DNA of 52,632 nucleotides from DASZTV01 sp036267875 (lineage in GTDB: Bacteria; Actinomycetota; Actinomycetes; JAFAQI01): assembly GCA_036267875.1 (NCBI GenBank), contig DATAVE010000102.1, positions 1 to 52,632 of the forward strand, given 5' to 3'. Under the pieces are notes generated by a model. The model made no database searches, was not told the origin of the DNA, and saw only the letters and a list, made by a program, of their open reading frames with translations. Made by a program: the position numbers and the translations under genes. The first letter of the stretch is position 1, and each line of letters starts with the position of its first letter. Positions 24,557 through 32,119 of the stretch are shown here, one piece after another.

Positions 24557-26173
24557 TTAGAATAATCCCGGAGCGGAGTCGCTGGCAAGCAGCTCGGCGA
24601 GCCGGAACTTCTGGACCTTGCCGGTCGGCGTGCGAGGCAGAGCGTCGAGCCGATGCCATGCCGACGGCGTCTTGTGCGGGGCGAGATGGGCCCGACAGTG
24701 CACGGTCAGCCGCTCAGCCAGTCCTGGCTGCGGCTCGCTGACTGGTGTGACGATGGCGACCACCCGCTCGCCGAGGCGCTCATCGGCGACGCCGATCACG
24801 GCGATGTCGGCGACCTCCGGGTGGGAGAGCAGACAGGCCTCGATCTCGGCGGGCGAGATGTTCTCCCCGCCTCTGATGATCAGCTCCTTCAACCGTCCGG
24901 TGAGGGTGATGTAGCCGGCTGCGTCCATCGACCCGAGGTCGCCGGTATGGACGAAGCCGTCCGCGTCGATCGCGGCTGCGGTTGCCTCCGGATCGTCGAG
25001 ATAGCAGATGAGCTGCTGGTAGCCGCGGGCGCAGATCTCGCCGGGCACCCCGACCGGTTGGACCTCGCCGGTCGCAGGATCCAGGACCGCGCAATCGACC
25101 TGGGGGAGCGGTCGGCCGACGGTGTGCAAGTGCTCGTGATGGGGATCGTCGGGTCGCGTCGAGGTGAGCACGGGGGCCAGCTCGGTCTGACCGAACACGT
25201 TGATCACCGAGGCGCCGAAGGCCTGCTCGGCCGCCTCGACCATCGTCGGGGGCACGACCGAAGCGCCGCCGAGAATCGTGTGCAGCCGAGGCGCAGGTTC
25301 GTCCGAGGCGGCTTGCGCCGCGAGCAGCGCGCCGAGGATCGTCGGCACGAAGAACAGCACGTCGGCCTGTTCACGGCGCAACGTCGCGAGGACGCCGACC
25401 GGATCGAACTGCTCGATCAGCACTACGGAGCCACCGACCCACAGCGGCCCGAGGGTGGAGACCACGCACCCGGCAGCGTGGAACATCGGCAGTGGATTGA
25501 CCGCGGTTGCGCCGAAGGGGACGCTCACCGTTTCCAGCGTCAGCTTGGCGACGTTCACCAGTGAGCGGTGCCGCAGCAGCACGCCCTTGGGCTGACCGGT
25601 CGTGCCCGACGTGTACTGGAGCATCACCGGCGCGTCGGAATCGGTGGGTGTGCGCCGGTCAAGTGCGGAGTCGACGCTGACCGCTTCCCAACGGTCGGTG
25701 TCGGAGAGGCTGATGACGGCACGCAGCGCCGGACAGTCGCCGTGAATGTCGGCGGCGACTGCCGCCATGTCGTAGTCGCGACTGCGGTCGGCGTGGACCA
25801 GCACGGCGGCTTTCGAGTGGGTCAGCGCGTAGGTCAGCTCGGCGGGACGCAACGCGGGGTTGATCGCGACGAGTACGACACCGGCGAGTGCCGCGCCGTA
25901 CTGGAGCACCGGCCACTCGATGACGTTGGGTGCCCACAGCGCGACCGATTCTCCCGGCTCGGTGAGCGTGGCCAGCGCACTTGCGACGCGCAGCGCCCGC
26001 TCGTACAACTCGCCGTAGCTCATCCGCCGAGACGCGCCGGTTCCGTGTTCGGTACCGATCAGGGCGGGTGTGTCGGGCTGTGCCGTTGCACGCACGGCGA
26101 GCAAGCCGCCGACGGTGAGGTCGACGAGCGGGACGCGTTCATCCTTTGGCCAGAACGACGTGGTCAGCATCAC
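24557..26173 (-). CDS. Acyl-CoA synthetase (AMP-binding family)
   Basis: This 538-residue ligase has the loop LQYTSGTTGQPKG near 185-197, FGQTELAP near 325, GYITLTGRLKELIIRGGENI near 430, and the catalytic lysine in RTPTGKVQKF close to the C-terminus. All core motifs are intact. It is the last gene of an operon with three crotonases and lies just before the dioxygenase operon, matching IpfF-like placement. It likely makes the CoA ester that the dioxygenase attacks; this is inferred from order only. Confidence 0.95.
   Translation of the reverse strand: MMLTTSFWPKDERVPLVDLTVGGLLAVRATAQPDTPALIGTEHGTGASRRMSYGELYERALRVASALATLTEPGESVALWAPNVIEWPVLQYGAALAGVVLVAINPALRPAELTYALTHSKAAVLVHADRSRDYDMAAVAADIHGDCPALRAVISLSDTDRWEAVSVDSALDRRTPTDSDAPVMLQYTSGTTGQPKGVLLRHRSLVNVAKLTLETVSVPFGATAVNPLPMFHAAGCVVSTLGPLWVGGSVVLIEQFDPVGVLATLRREQADVLFFVPTILGALLAAQAASDEPAPRLHTILGGASVVPPTMVEAAEQAFGASVINVFGQTELAPVLTSTRPDDPHHEHLHTVGRPLPQVDCAVLDPATGEVQPVGVPGEICARGYQQLICYLDDPEATAAAIDADGFVHTGDLGSMDAAGYITLTGRLKELIIRGGENISPAEIEACLLSHPEVADIAVIGVADERLGERVVAIVTPVSEPQPGLAERLTVHCRAHLAPHKTPSAWHRLDALPRTPTGKVQKFRLAELLASDSAPGLF
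24559..24588 (-). promoter_or_regulatory. Promoter of the dioxygenase operon inside the end of the ligase gene
   Basis: On the minus strand TTGCCA (24583-24588), an 18-bp spacer and TATTCT (24559-24564) form a good promoter. The -10 covers the last codons and stop of the ligase at 24557. Just downstream, 24545-24564 is AT-rich and resembles the elements at 18726 and 37905. The dioxygenase operon can thus be transcribed apart from the ligase operon. Confidence 0.6.
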
Positions 26174-26955
26174 TGTCCCCGGAACTCCGGGGTACGCCGA
26201 TCGGCGAACGCTGCGACCGCTTCGGCGAAGTCCGCGGTGTCGAACAGCTCCGCCTGGGTCTCGAGCTCACGATCGAGGATTGCGTCGCGGTCCGCACCTG
26301 GCTGTGAGAGCAGCGACTTGATCGCGGCGAGCGCGAGCGGTGGCCCGGCAGCGAGCCGGTGCGCGTCCGCGAGCGCTCCTGTCAGCGCAGCGCCCGGCTC
26401 GGCTAGGGCATCGATCAGGCCGATGTCGTACGCCGCAGGTGCCGTTATCCGGCCGGGCAGCATCAACATCTGCTTGGCGGTGGCGGCACCGAGGCGAGCC
26501 GGCAGGGTCGCAAAGATGCCCATGTCACCGGCCAGCCCGACGTTGGCGAACGCAGCTCCGAACTGTGCGTTGGTCGCCGCGACGATGCGATCGCAAGCCA
26601 ACGCGAGCGACAGCCCCGCTCCGAGCGCCGGTCCTTCGACGGCCGCTACGACCGGCTTCTCGCCGTCCCAGATCGCGCGCACCACTCGTTGAGCGGCTTC
26701 GGCGCGCGGCCGGGTCAGCTCGGGTGCCTGGCGTTGCATCGTGGCAATGTCGCCACCCGAACAGAACGCGTCACCCGCTCCGGTGATGACGAGGGCGCGG
26801 ACCGAGCTGTCGGACATGGCAGCTTCGAGGTGCTCTGCGAGCTCGATGCGCAGCGGCATGTCGATCGCGTTCTTGACCTGCGGGCGGTTCAGCGTCACTA
26901 CCCGAACCGCTCCGTCGTCGTGCGTGAGGACTGTCGGCTCGGCTGTGTCGGCCAT
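26170..26955 (-). CDS. Enoyl-CoA hydratase/isomerase family protein
   Basis: This 261-residue crotonase-fold protein has the oxyanion-hole segments DAFCSGGDI (about 66-74) and EGPALGAGLSLALACD. The first catalytic Glu of true hydratases is not visible in the FGAAFANVGLAGDMG segment, so an isomerase, ring-opening or other crotonase activity is possible. It overlaps the ligase start by four bases. It is the third of three crotonases in this operon. Confidence 0.88.
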   Translation of the reverse strand: MADTAEPTVLTHDDGAVRVVTLNRPQVKNAIDMPLRIELAEHLEAAMSDSSVRALVITGAGDAFCSGGDIATMQRQAPELTRPRAEAAQRVVRAIWDGEKPVVAAVEGPALGAGLSLALACDRIVAATNAQFGAAFANVGLAGDMGIFATLPARLGAATAKQMLMLPGRITAPAAYDIGLIDALAEPGAALTGALADAHRLAAGPPLALAAIKSLLSQPGADRDAILDRELETQAELFDTADFAEAVAAFADRRTPEFRGQ

Positions 26956-26958
26956 CGG

Positions 26959-27768
26959 CTAGCGGCCGGTGAACGTCGGAGCGCGCCGCTCGATGACGGC
27001 GTTCAGGCCCTCGAGCGAATCGGCCGTGCCCGACAGCTCCGAGACCGTTCGCGCCTCTTCGGGCAGCCGTTCTTCGACTGTGGCGCCGACCCCGCCCCAC
27101 AACAACCGTTTGGTAGCGGCGAGCGCAAGTGGGGCCGACGCCGCGAGCGTCTCGGCCAGGGCGTCGACGGCTGTGCCGAGCTCGTCGTCGGCTGCGACCT
27201 GCGTGACGATGCCGAGATCCAACGCCTCGCTTGCGGTCAGGGTCGGGTTCGTCAGCAGGAGGCGCGCGGCTTGTCGCAGCCCGACGATCTGGGGGAGGGT
27301 GACCGTCGTGCCCGCGTCCGGTGCCATGCCGACCCGCACAGCGCCGGAGAAGAACTTCGCCGACTCCGCCGCGACGACGAGGTCGCAGGCACACACCAAG
27401 CCGAAGCCGCCCCCGCCCGCGGCGTACCCGTGCACTGAGGCGATGACCGGCGCGCGAAGGTGAATCAGCGCGGCGGTCGCGAGCTGCAGCCAGGCGGTCG
27501 CCTCGCGCAGGTAGTCAGGGAGCTGGTCTCCCTTCGAGGCGAACGTCTTGACGTCGCCGCCGGCACAGAAGTTCTTGCCTTCGCCGGACAGCACGACGAC
27601 GCGGACGCGAGGCTCGCCGTGACAGCGGAGGATCGCGCCGTGCAATGCCTGGAGCAGCTCGACGTTCATCCCGTTGGAGGCCTCGGGTCTGTTCAACCGG
27701 AGCCGGGCGATGCCAGATGGCTCGAGGTCGAGCAGTACGTCGCCACTGTCGACGAGCGCCTCGGTCAC
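26959..27768 (-). CDS. Enoyl-CoA hydratase/isomerase family protein
   Basis: This 269-residue crotonase starts at the GTG of 27766-27768; the frame is open to 27822, but the extra residues are basic and unlike the family. Oxyanion-hole segments are GKNFCAGGDVKTF and VHGYAAGGGGFGLVCACD. In the third segment (AVRVGMAPDAGTT) the usual first Glu is again absent. It lies three bases upstream of the next crotonase gene and one base after the previous stop. Confidence 0.88.
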   Translation of the reverse strand: MTEALVDSGDVLLDLEPSGIARLRLNRPEASNGMNVELLQALHGAILRCHGEPRVRVVVLSGEGKNFCAGGDVKTFASKGDQLPDYLREATAWLQLATAALIHLRAPVIASVHGYAAGGGGFGLVCACDLVVAAESAKFFSGAVRVGMAPDAGTTVTLPQIVGLRQAARLLLTNPTLTASEALDLGIVTQVAADDELGTAVDALAETLAASAPLALAATKRLLWGGVGATVEERLPEEARTVSELSGTADSLEGLNAVIERRAPTFTGR

Positions 27769-27769
27769 G

Positions 27770-28534
27770 TCAGGTCTCCCTCGCCTTGAACGCCTCGATC
27801 CCGGCCGCGCCGGCATCGCCATTGATGAACTCGACCACCGCGGCCCGCTCTGCGGCGAGGCCGCTAGCGAGGGGCATCTCGCATCCGTCGTAGACCAGCC
27901 GTTTGATCAGGCTTGCGGCGGCCCGGTTCTTGCCGGCAAGCCGCTCGACAAGGCTCACCGTCTCGGTCTCGAAGTCCGCGGCCGCGAAGGATCGGTACGC
28001 CAGACCCCACTCTGCGGCCTGGGCGCCGCTGAGCCGCTCGCCGCTGAGGATGAGACCGAGGGCCCGCTGTCGCCCGACCAGCCGGGATAGGCGCTGGGTG
28101 CTTCCGCCGCCCGGGATCTGGCCGAAGTTGGTGTGGTTGTCGGCGAGCTTCGCGTCCTCGCGGACCAGCGCGATGTCGCATGCCAGCGCAAGCTCGAAGC
28201 CGCCCGCCATCGCGTAGCCCTCGACGAGTCCGACTACTGGGACCGCGACGCCGGCGATCGCCTCGCAGGCGCGGCCGAAGTTGTCGAACAGCGGCGCGAG
28301 CGCCGCTGTTCCGTCCGCGCGCAGCCGCTGGACCTCGTGGAAGTCACCGCCAACCGAGAAGTTGCCACCGGCACCGCGGATCGTAATCACACTGATCGAT
28401 GTATCCGCACCGAGCTCGACGAGCGCGTCGTGCAGCTGCGCGCCGAGCTCAACGGTGATGGCGTTCATCGCCTCCGGGCGATTGAGCACGATGCGGCCGA
28501 TGGCACCGTCACGAGCGACGACGATCGGCTTCAC
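27770..28534 (-). CDS. Enoyl-CoA hydratase/isomerase family protein
   Basis: This 254-residue crotonase starts at a GTG with an AGAGGA ribosome site. Oxyanion-hole segments are GGNFSVGGDFHEV and VEGYAMAGGFELALACD; the segment FGQIPGGGSTQRLSRLVG is nearest to classical hydratases among the three. It leads the minus-strand operon of three crotonases and a ligase, divergent from the SDR gene at 28615. Three crotonases in series suggest hydration, isomerisation and possibly C-C hydrolysis steps on one CoA intermediate. Confidence 0.9.
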   Translation of the reverse strand: MKPIVVARDGAIGRIVLNRPEAMNAITVELGAQLHDALVELGADTSISVITIRGAGGNFSVGGDFHEVQRLRADGTAALAPLFDNFGRACEAIAGVAVPVVGLVEGYAMAGGFELALACDIALVREDAKLADNHTNFGQIPGGGSTQRLSRLVGRQRALGLILSGERLSGAQAAEWGLAYRSFAAADFETETVSLVERLAGKNRAAASLIKRLVYDGCEMPLASGLAAERAAVVEFINGDAGAAGIEAFKARET

Positions 28535-28550
28535 GGCGTCCTCTCGGCAA

Positions 28551-28580
28551 GATAGAGTTTCGAATCGAAGATAAAATAAC
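28551..28580. promoter_or_regulatory. Divergent AT-rich promoter/operator region
   Basis: Within the 80-bp gap the segment 28554-28580 is AT-rich. It contains TTCGA-A-TCGAA and possible -10 boxes in both directions (TAAAAT at 28572-28577 on plus; TATTTT on minus). Read on the minus strand it partly matches the element at 18726-18750 (TTTA, then GATTC, then AA). Clear -35 boxes were not found. Confidence 0.45.
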
Positions 28581-28614
28581 AGCAGCGCCGGGTAACGCGA
28601 AACGGAGCGGTGAA

Positions 28615-29412
28615 GTGGATCTAGGTCTCGCCGATGCCCGCGTGGTCGTCACCGGTGGTGCCTCGAACATCGGCCGAGGCATCGTCCATGCTTTCGCTGC
28701 CGAGCATGCGCGAATCGTGATCGCAGATCTCGACGCCGATCAGGCGGCGCGCGTGCAGGCCGAGGCAATCGAGCTCGGTGCCGCTGAGGCCGTCGCCGCG
28801 GTCGAGGATCTGACTGTCGATGGCGCAGCCGAGCGATGTGTGGCGGCCGCGACCGATAGCTGGGGTGGCCTCGACGTCCTCGTCAACAACGCCGGGTGGA
28901 GCGTGCCGGGCTTTCTCCTCGAGGACACCGACCGGGCGCGCTGGCAGCGGCTCGTCGAGGTCAACCTGTTCACGGCGATCGCCTGCACGCAGGCAGCCAT
29001 CTCGCCGATGCGCGATGCCGGCTCGGGCTCGATCGTGTTCATTGCCAGCGACGCGGCGTTCGGGCAGATCCGCCAAGCGGTCTACGGCGCGACCAAGGCG
29101 GCGGGGCTCGCGCTAGCTCGCACGACTGCCCGAGAGCACGGGCGGCATGGCATCCGTTCGAACGTGGTCTGTCCGGGACTCGTCGTGCCGGATGGACCTG
29201 AGGCGGTCGGCGAGAAGAGCCTGTGGGCGGTAGGCCAGGACGCGGTGTTCAACGAGAGCCAGATCGACTACCTGCGCAAGGACACCCCACTGCGCCGCCT
29301 CACCAGCGCCAAGGACGTTGCCGACGCGGTGCTGTGGTTCGCGTCTCCTACTGCTGCTCGTCAGGTCACCGGTCAGGTGATCTCGGTCAGCGGCGGCTAC
29401 ACGATGCCGTAG
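28615..29412 (+). CDS. SDR-family dehydrogenase
   Basis: This 265-residue short-chain dehydrogenase/reductase has the cofactor motif TGGASNIGRG (about 14-23), NNAGW near 90, catalytic Ser in FIASDAA and Tyr/Lys in VYGATKAAG, and the C-terminal SGGY. The Asp after strand 2 (IADLDAD) indicates NAD+ preference. Substrates could be the cis-diol, a 3-hydroxyacyl-CoA or an alcohol. The GTG start has a GGAG ribosome site. Confidence 0.92.
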   Translation: MDLGLADARVVVTGGASNIGRGIVHAFAAEHARIVIADLDADQAARVQAEAIELGAAEAVAAVEDLTVDGAAERCVAAATDSWGGLDVLVNNAGWSVPGFLLEDTDRARWQRLVEVNLFTAIACTQAAISPMRDAGSGSIVFIASDAAFGQIRQAVYGATKAAGLALARTTAREHGRHGIRSNVVCPGLVVPDGPEAVGEKSLWAVGQDAVFNESQIDYLRKDTPLRRLTSAKDVADAVLWFASPTAARQVTGQVISVSGGYTMP

Positions 29413-29424
29413 CAAGCAGGACAG

Positions 29425-29829
29425 TCAGGCGACGACGAGGTCGTCGCGGCCGTCGGCCTTCAGCCGGTCTATGTACACCGGGTAGAGCGACTTGCCGAGA
29501 GGCGCCAGCTTCAACAGCTGCGCCACGTTGCCCTCGACCTTGACCTTGCCTCGTGCCATCGCGAAGGGCAGGTTGACCTTGCCCTGCCAGTAGGCGTTCT
29601 GCATTTCGGCGCTCATCGTCATCGTCGCCGACACGTCCGACTGAGTGTCGCCGGCGATCACCTTGTGGTTGCCCATGTCGAGGACGAATGCGGACTCGGG
29701 ATCGGTCGAGATGACCCGCAGCACGATGCCGGTCGCCTTGAGCTTGGGCCCGATCTCGGGATCGGCGAAGGCTGTCTCGAAGATGCCGCCGATGTAGTGG
29801 ACGACCTCGTCTGCGTTTTTGAACGGCAT
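29425..29829 (-). CDS. SCP2-like sterol-binding domain protein
   Basis: This 134-residue single-domain protein matches the SCP2 sterol-transfer family, with a long lipid-binding cavity formed by strands such as ATMTMSAEMQNAYWQGKVN and the closing helix LLKLAPLGKSLYPVYI. It is cytoplasmic. SCP2 domains bind fatty acyl-CoA, sterols or other hydrophobic ligands. It is in the same orientation as, and downstream of, the SDR gene at 29870, and suggests a hydrophobic substrate for the cluster. Confidence 0.88.
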   Translation of the reverse strand: MPFKNADEVVHYIGGIFETAFADPEIGPKLKATGIVLRVISTDPESAFVLDMGNHKVIAGDTQSDVSATMTMSAEMQNAYWQGKVNLPFAMARGKVKVEGNVAQLLKLAPLGKSLYPVYIDRLKADGRDDLVVA

Positions 29830-29869
29830 GTCGCGACCCTTCGTTGGTGGGAGGACTTGCGCTGGCTCG

Positions 29870-30652
29870 TCAGATCTCCGGCGCGGGGACGATGCCGGTC
29901 AGCACCGCGCCTGCGATCCCGCCGTCGGCAATGATGTTGTGGCCGTTGACCCAGCCGGACTCAGACGAGGCCAGGAACGCCACGACCTTCGCGATGTCGA
30001 GTGGCGTCGCGTGGCGACCGACCAGCTCCTTCACCCCGTCGATGATGTCCTTGCCCATCGACTCCTCGAAGTCGACGAGGATCGGCGTCTCGACCGGTCC
30101 GGGACTGACGGCGTTCATCCGTACGCCGGCCTCGACCAGACCGGTGGCCATCGCCATCGTGTAGACGGTGAGCGCCTCCTTGGAGAAGTTGTACATGTTG
30201 CCCTGTTGCGGGTTCTCCTTGAACCACACGAGACCTTCGTCGTAGGTCTCGGCGCTCATCAGGTCTCGAATGGTGTCGATGCGGTCGGGCCACCCGAAGC
30301 CGGCGGTGGAGGCGACGTTGACGATGGCGCCGCCCGGCCGGAGCCGGTCGAAGAACGCTTCGGCGATGTGGCGGGCCGCCAGGAAGTTGACCCGGAAGAC
30401 AGCCTCGGCAGGATGCGTGCCGGGCAGGCCGGCCACGTTGCACAGGACGTCGAACTCGCCGTCGAGCTGGCTGAGGGCTTCTTCGATGCTGGCGAGGTCC
30501 GTCAGGTCGACGGCAACGTGCGCCTCGACCGGGGCGCTGGGGGAGTTGCGGTCGAGACTGACGACACTCGCGCCTCGCTCGACCAGCAAACGCGCCACCG
30601 CGTCACCGATGCCGGAAGCAGCTCCCGTGACGACGCACCGTTTTCCGTCCAC
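29870..30652 (-). CDS. SDR-family oxidoreductase, 3-alpha-HSD/coniferyl-alcohol-dehydrogenase-like
   Basis: This 260-residue SDR starts at the GTG of 30650-30652, seven bases after a -10 box; the longer open frame to 31270 lies over the aldehyde dehydrogenase gene. It has TGAASGIG (about 9-16), CNVAG, catalytic Ser in NVASTAG and YNFSK. The insertion between Ser and Tyr (about 40 residues, PDRIDTIRDLMSAE...) is characteristic of 3-alpha-hydroxysteroid and related dehydrogenases. The alcohol oxidised is unknown. Confidence 0.9.
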   Translation of the reverse strand: MDGKRCVVTGAASGIGDAVARLLVERGASVVSLDRNSPSAPVEAHVAVDLTDLASIEEALSQLDGEFDVLCNVAGLPGTHPAEAVFRVNFLAARHIAEAFFDRLRPGGAIVNVASTAGFGWPDRIDTIRDLMSAETYDEGLVWFKENPQQGNMYNFSKEALTVYTMAMATGLVEAGVRMNAVSPGPVETPILVDFEESMGKDIIDGVKELVGRHATPLDIAKVVAFLASSESGWVNGHNIIADGGIAGAVLTGIVPAPEI

Positions 30653-30690
30653 GCCTTTTAATCTAGAGTATAAAAGGCGAGGAGTGTCAA
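30653..30690. promoter_or_regulatory. Divergent promoter around a TCTAGA palindrome
   Basis: GCCTTTTA and TAAAAGGC arms flank a TCTAGA core. On the minus strand TTGACA (30685-30690), a 19-bp spacer, TAGATT (30660-30665), then 7 bases to the GTG give a leaderless promoter. On the plus strand TAGAGT (30664-30669) is the -10 for the aldehyde dehydrogenase, followed by a GAGGAG ribosome site. The two -10 boxes overlap in the core, so one bound repressor would shut both. Confidence 0.72.
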
Positions 30691-30691
30691 C

Positions 30692-32086
30692 ATGACGTAC
30701 GCGCTCGGCGCGGACTCGGAGGCGGATGTGATCGACGAGGTCATGGGTCGGCTGCGGGCTACAGCAGCGAGCGGCCGAACCCGACCGCTCGCCTGGCGAA
30801 TCGAGCAGCTCGCCGCCATTGAGCAACTGCTCGCAGAGCGCGAGACCGAGATCGCCGACGCACTTGGCTCCGACCTCGGGCGTACCGGTTTCGATGCCTG
30901 GCTCGGCGACATCGCCTCGACCCGCGCCGAAGCGGCCTACGCCCGTAAGCACCTGCGACGCTGGATGCGACCGCGGCGTACATCGGTGCCGATGAGCATG
31001 CGGCCCGGTCGGGCGTTCTTCGCCTACGAGCCACTCGGCGTGGTCCTCGTAATCGGTCCCTGGAACTACCAGGTCTATCTCACGCTGGGTCCGCTGATCG
31101 GGGCGCTTGCAGCGGGTAACTGTGCCGTGGTCAAGCCCTCGGAGCACGCGCCTGCAACTTCCGCTCTGCTCGCTCGACTGCTTCCTGCCTATCTCGACCC
31201 TGATGCGGTCGCAGTCGTCGAAGGTGACGCGAGCGCGACCCAGACCCTGCTCGAGCAGGGCTTCGACCACGCCTTCTTCACGGGTGGGCCGGAGATCGGC
31301 AAGCTTGTCATGGCCGCGGCCGCTCCCACGCTGACTCCGGTCACACTCGAGCTCGGTGGCAAGTCACCGGCAATCGTCAGCCGAAACGCCGACCCGGCGA
31401 TCGCCGCGCGTCGCATCGTGTGGACGAAGTTCATCAACTCCGGCCAGACCTGCATCGCTCCCGACTATGTCCTCGTCGACGCGACCCTTAAGGACCAGTT
31501 CGTACGAGAGCTCGATACCGCGTTGAGCCAGATGCGCGTCGGGGCTCCTCGGTACGCGCCGATCGTCAACCGCCGGCAGTACGACCGCCTGGCTGGCCTG
31601 CTCGCCGGCAGCGGCGGAGACATCGCAGTCGGCGGCGGGACAGATCCAGCGACTGGCGGCATCGAGCCGACCGTGATTGTCGATCCCGACCCGGAGTCAC
31701 CGGTGATGCAGGAGGAGATCTTCGGCCCGATCCTTCCGGTGCTCGGCACGGCATCCCTCGACACGGCTATCGAGTTCGTAGGGGCCCGCCCGAAGCCGCT
31801 CGCGGCTTACCTGTTCAGTGGCAGTCGGGCCGAGCAGAACCAAGCGACGGCCGGCATCAACGCGGGTGGGATGGTCATCAACCAGGCCTCGCTACACGTA
31901 TTGGTTCCGTCCTTGCCGTTCGGCGGGGTCGGCAACAGCGGCATGGGCGCCTATCACGGGGAGTGGGGCTTCCAGACGTTCAGTCACCGCAAGTCCGTAC
32001 TCGTGAAGCGACAGCGCCCGGACCTGTCGTTGATGTACCCGCCGTACACCGCGCGCACCGAGCGCTTGCTGCGCAAGGTGTTCTAA
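30692..32086 (+). CDS. Aldehyde dehydrogenase, class 3-like
   Basis: This is a 464-residue NAD(P)-dependent aldehyde dehydrogenase, of the shorter class 3 length. The general base Glu is in LELGGKSP (about 220) and the nucleophile Cys in NSGQTCIAP (about 254). The motif EEIFGPILPV is present and the C-terminus shows PFGGVGNSGMGAYHG. It would oxidise an aldehyde made by the divergent SDR to a carboxylic acid for CoA ligation. P450 and ligase genes follow on the same strand. Confidence 0.95.
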   Translation: MTYALGADSEADVIDEVMGRLRATAASGRTRPLAWRIEQLAAIEQLLAERETEIADALGSDLGRTGFDAWLGDIASTRAEAAYARKHLRRWMRPRRTSVPMSMRPGRAFFAYEPLGVVLVIGPWNYQVYLTLGPLIGALAAGNCAVVKPSEHAPATSALLARLLPAYLDPDAVAVVEGDASATQTLLEQGFDHAFFTGGPEIGKLVMAAAAPTLTPVTLELGGKSPAIVSRNADPAIAARRIVWTKFINSGQTCIAPDYVLVDATLKDQFVRELDTALSQMRVGAPRYAPIVNRRQYDRLAGLLAGSGGDIAVGGGTDPATGGIEPTVIVDPDPESPVMQEEIFGPILPVLGTASLDTAIEFVGARPKPLAAYLFSGSRAEQNQATAGINAGGMVINQASLHVLVPSLPFGGVGNSGMGAYHGEWGFQTFSHRKSVLVKRQRPDLSLMYPPYTARTERLLRKVF

Positions 32087-32119
32087 CGATGGCTGTTCTG
32101 ACTAGGCAGGGAGATCCGC

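Noticed and set aside
30653..31270. An N-terminal extension of the SDR at 29870.
   Set aside because: It lies antisense to the aldehyde dehydrogenase; the GTG at 30652 gives the normal SDR start.
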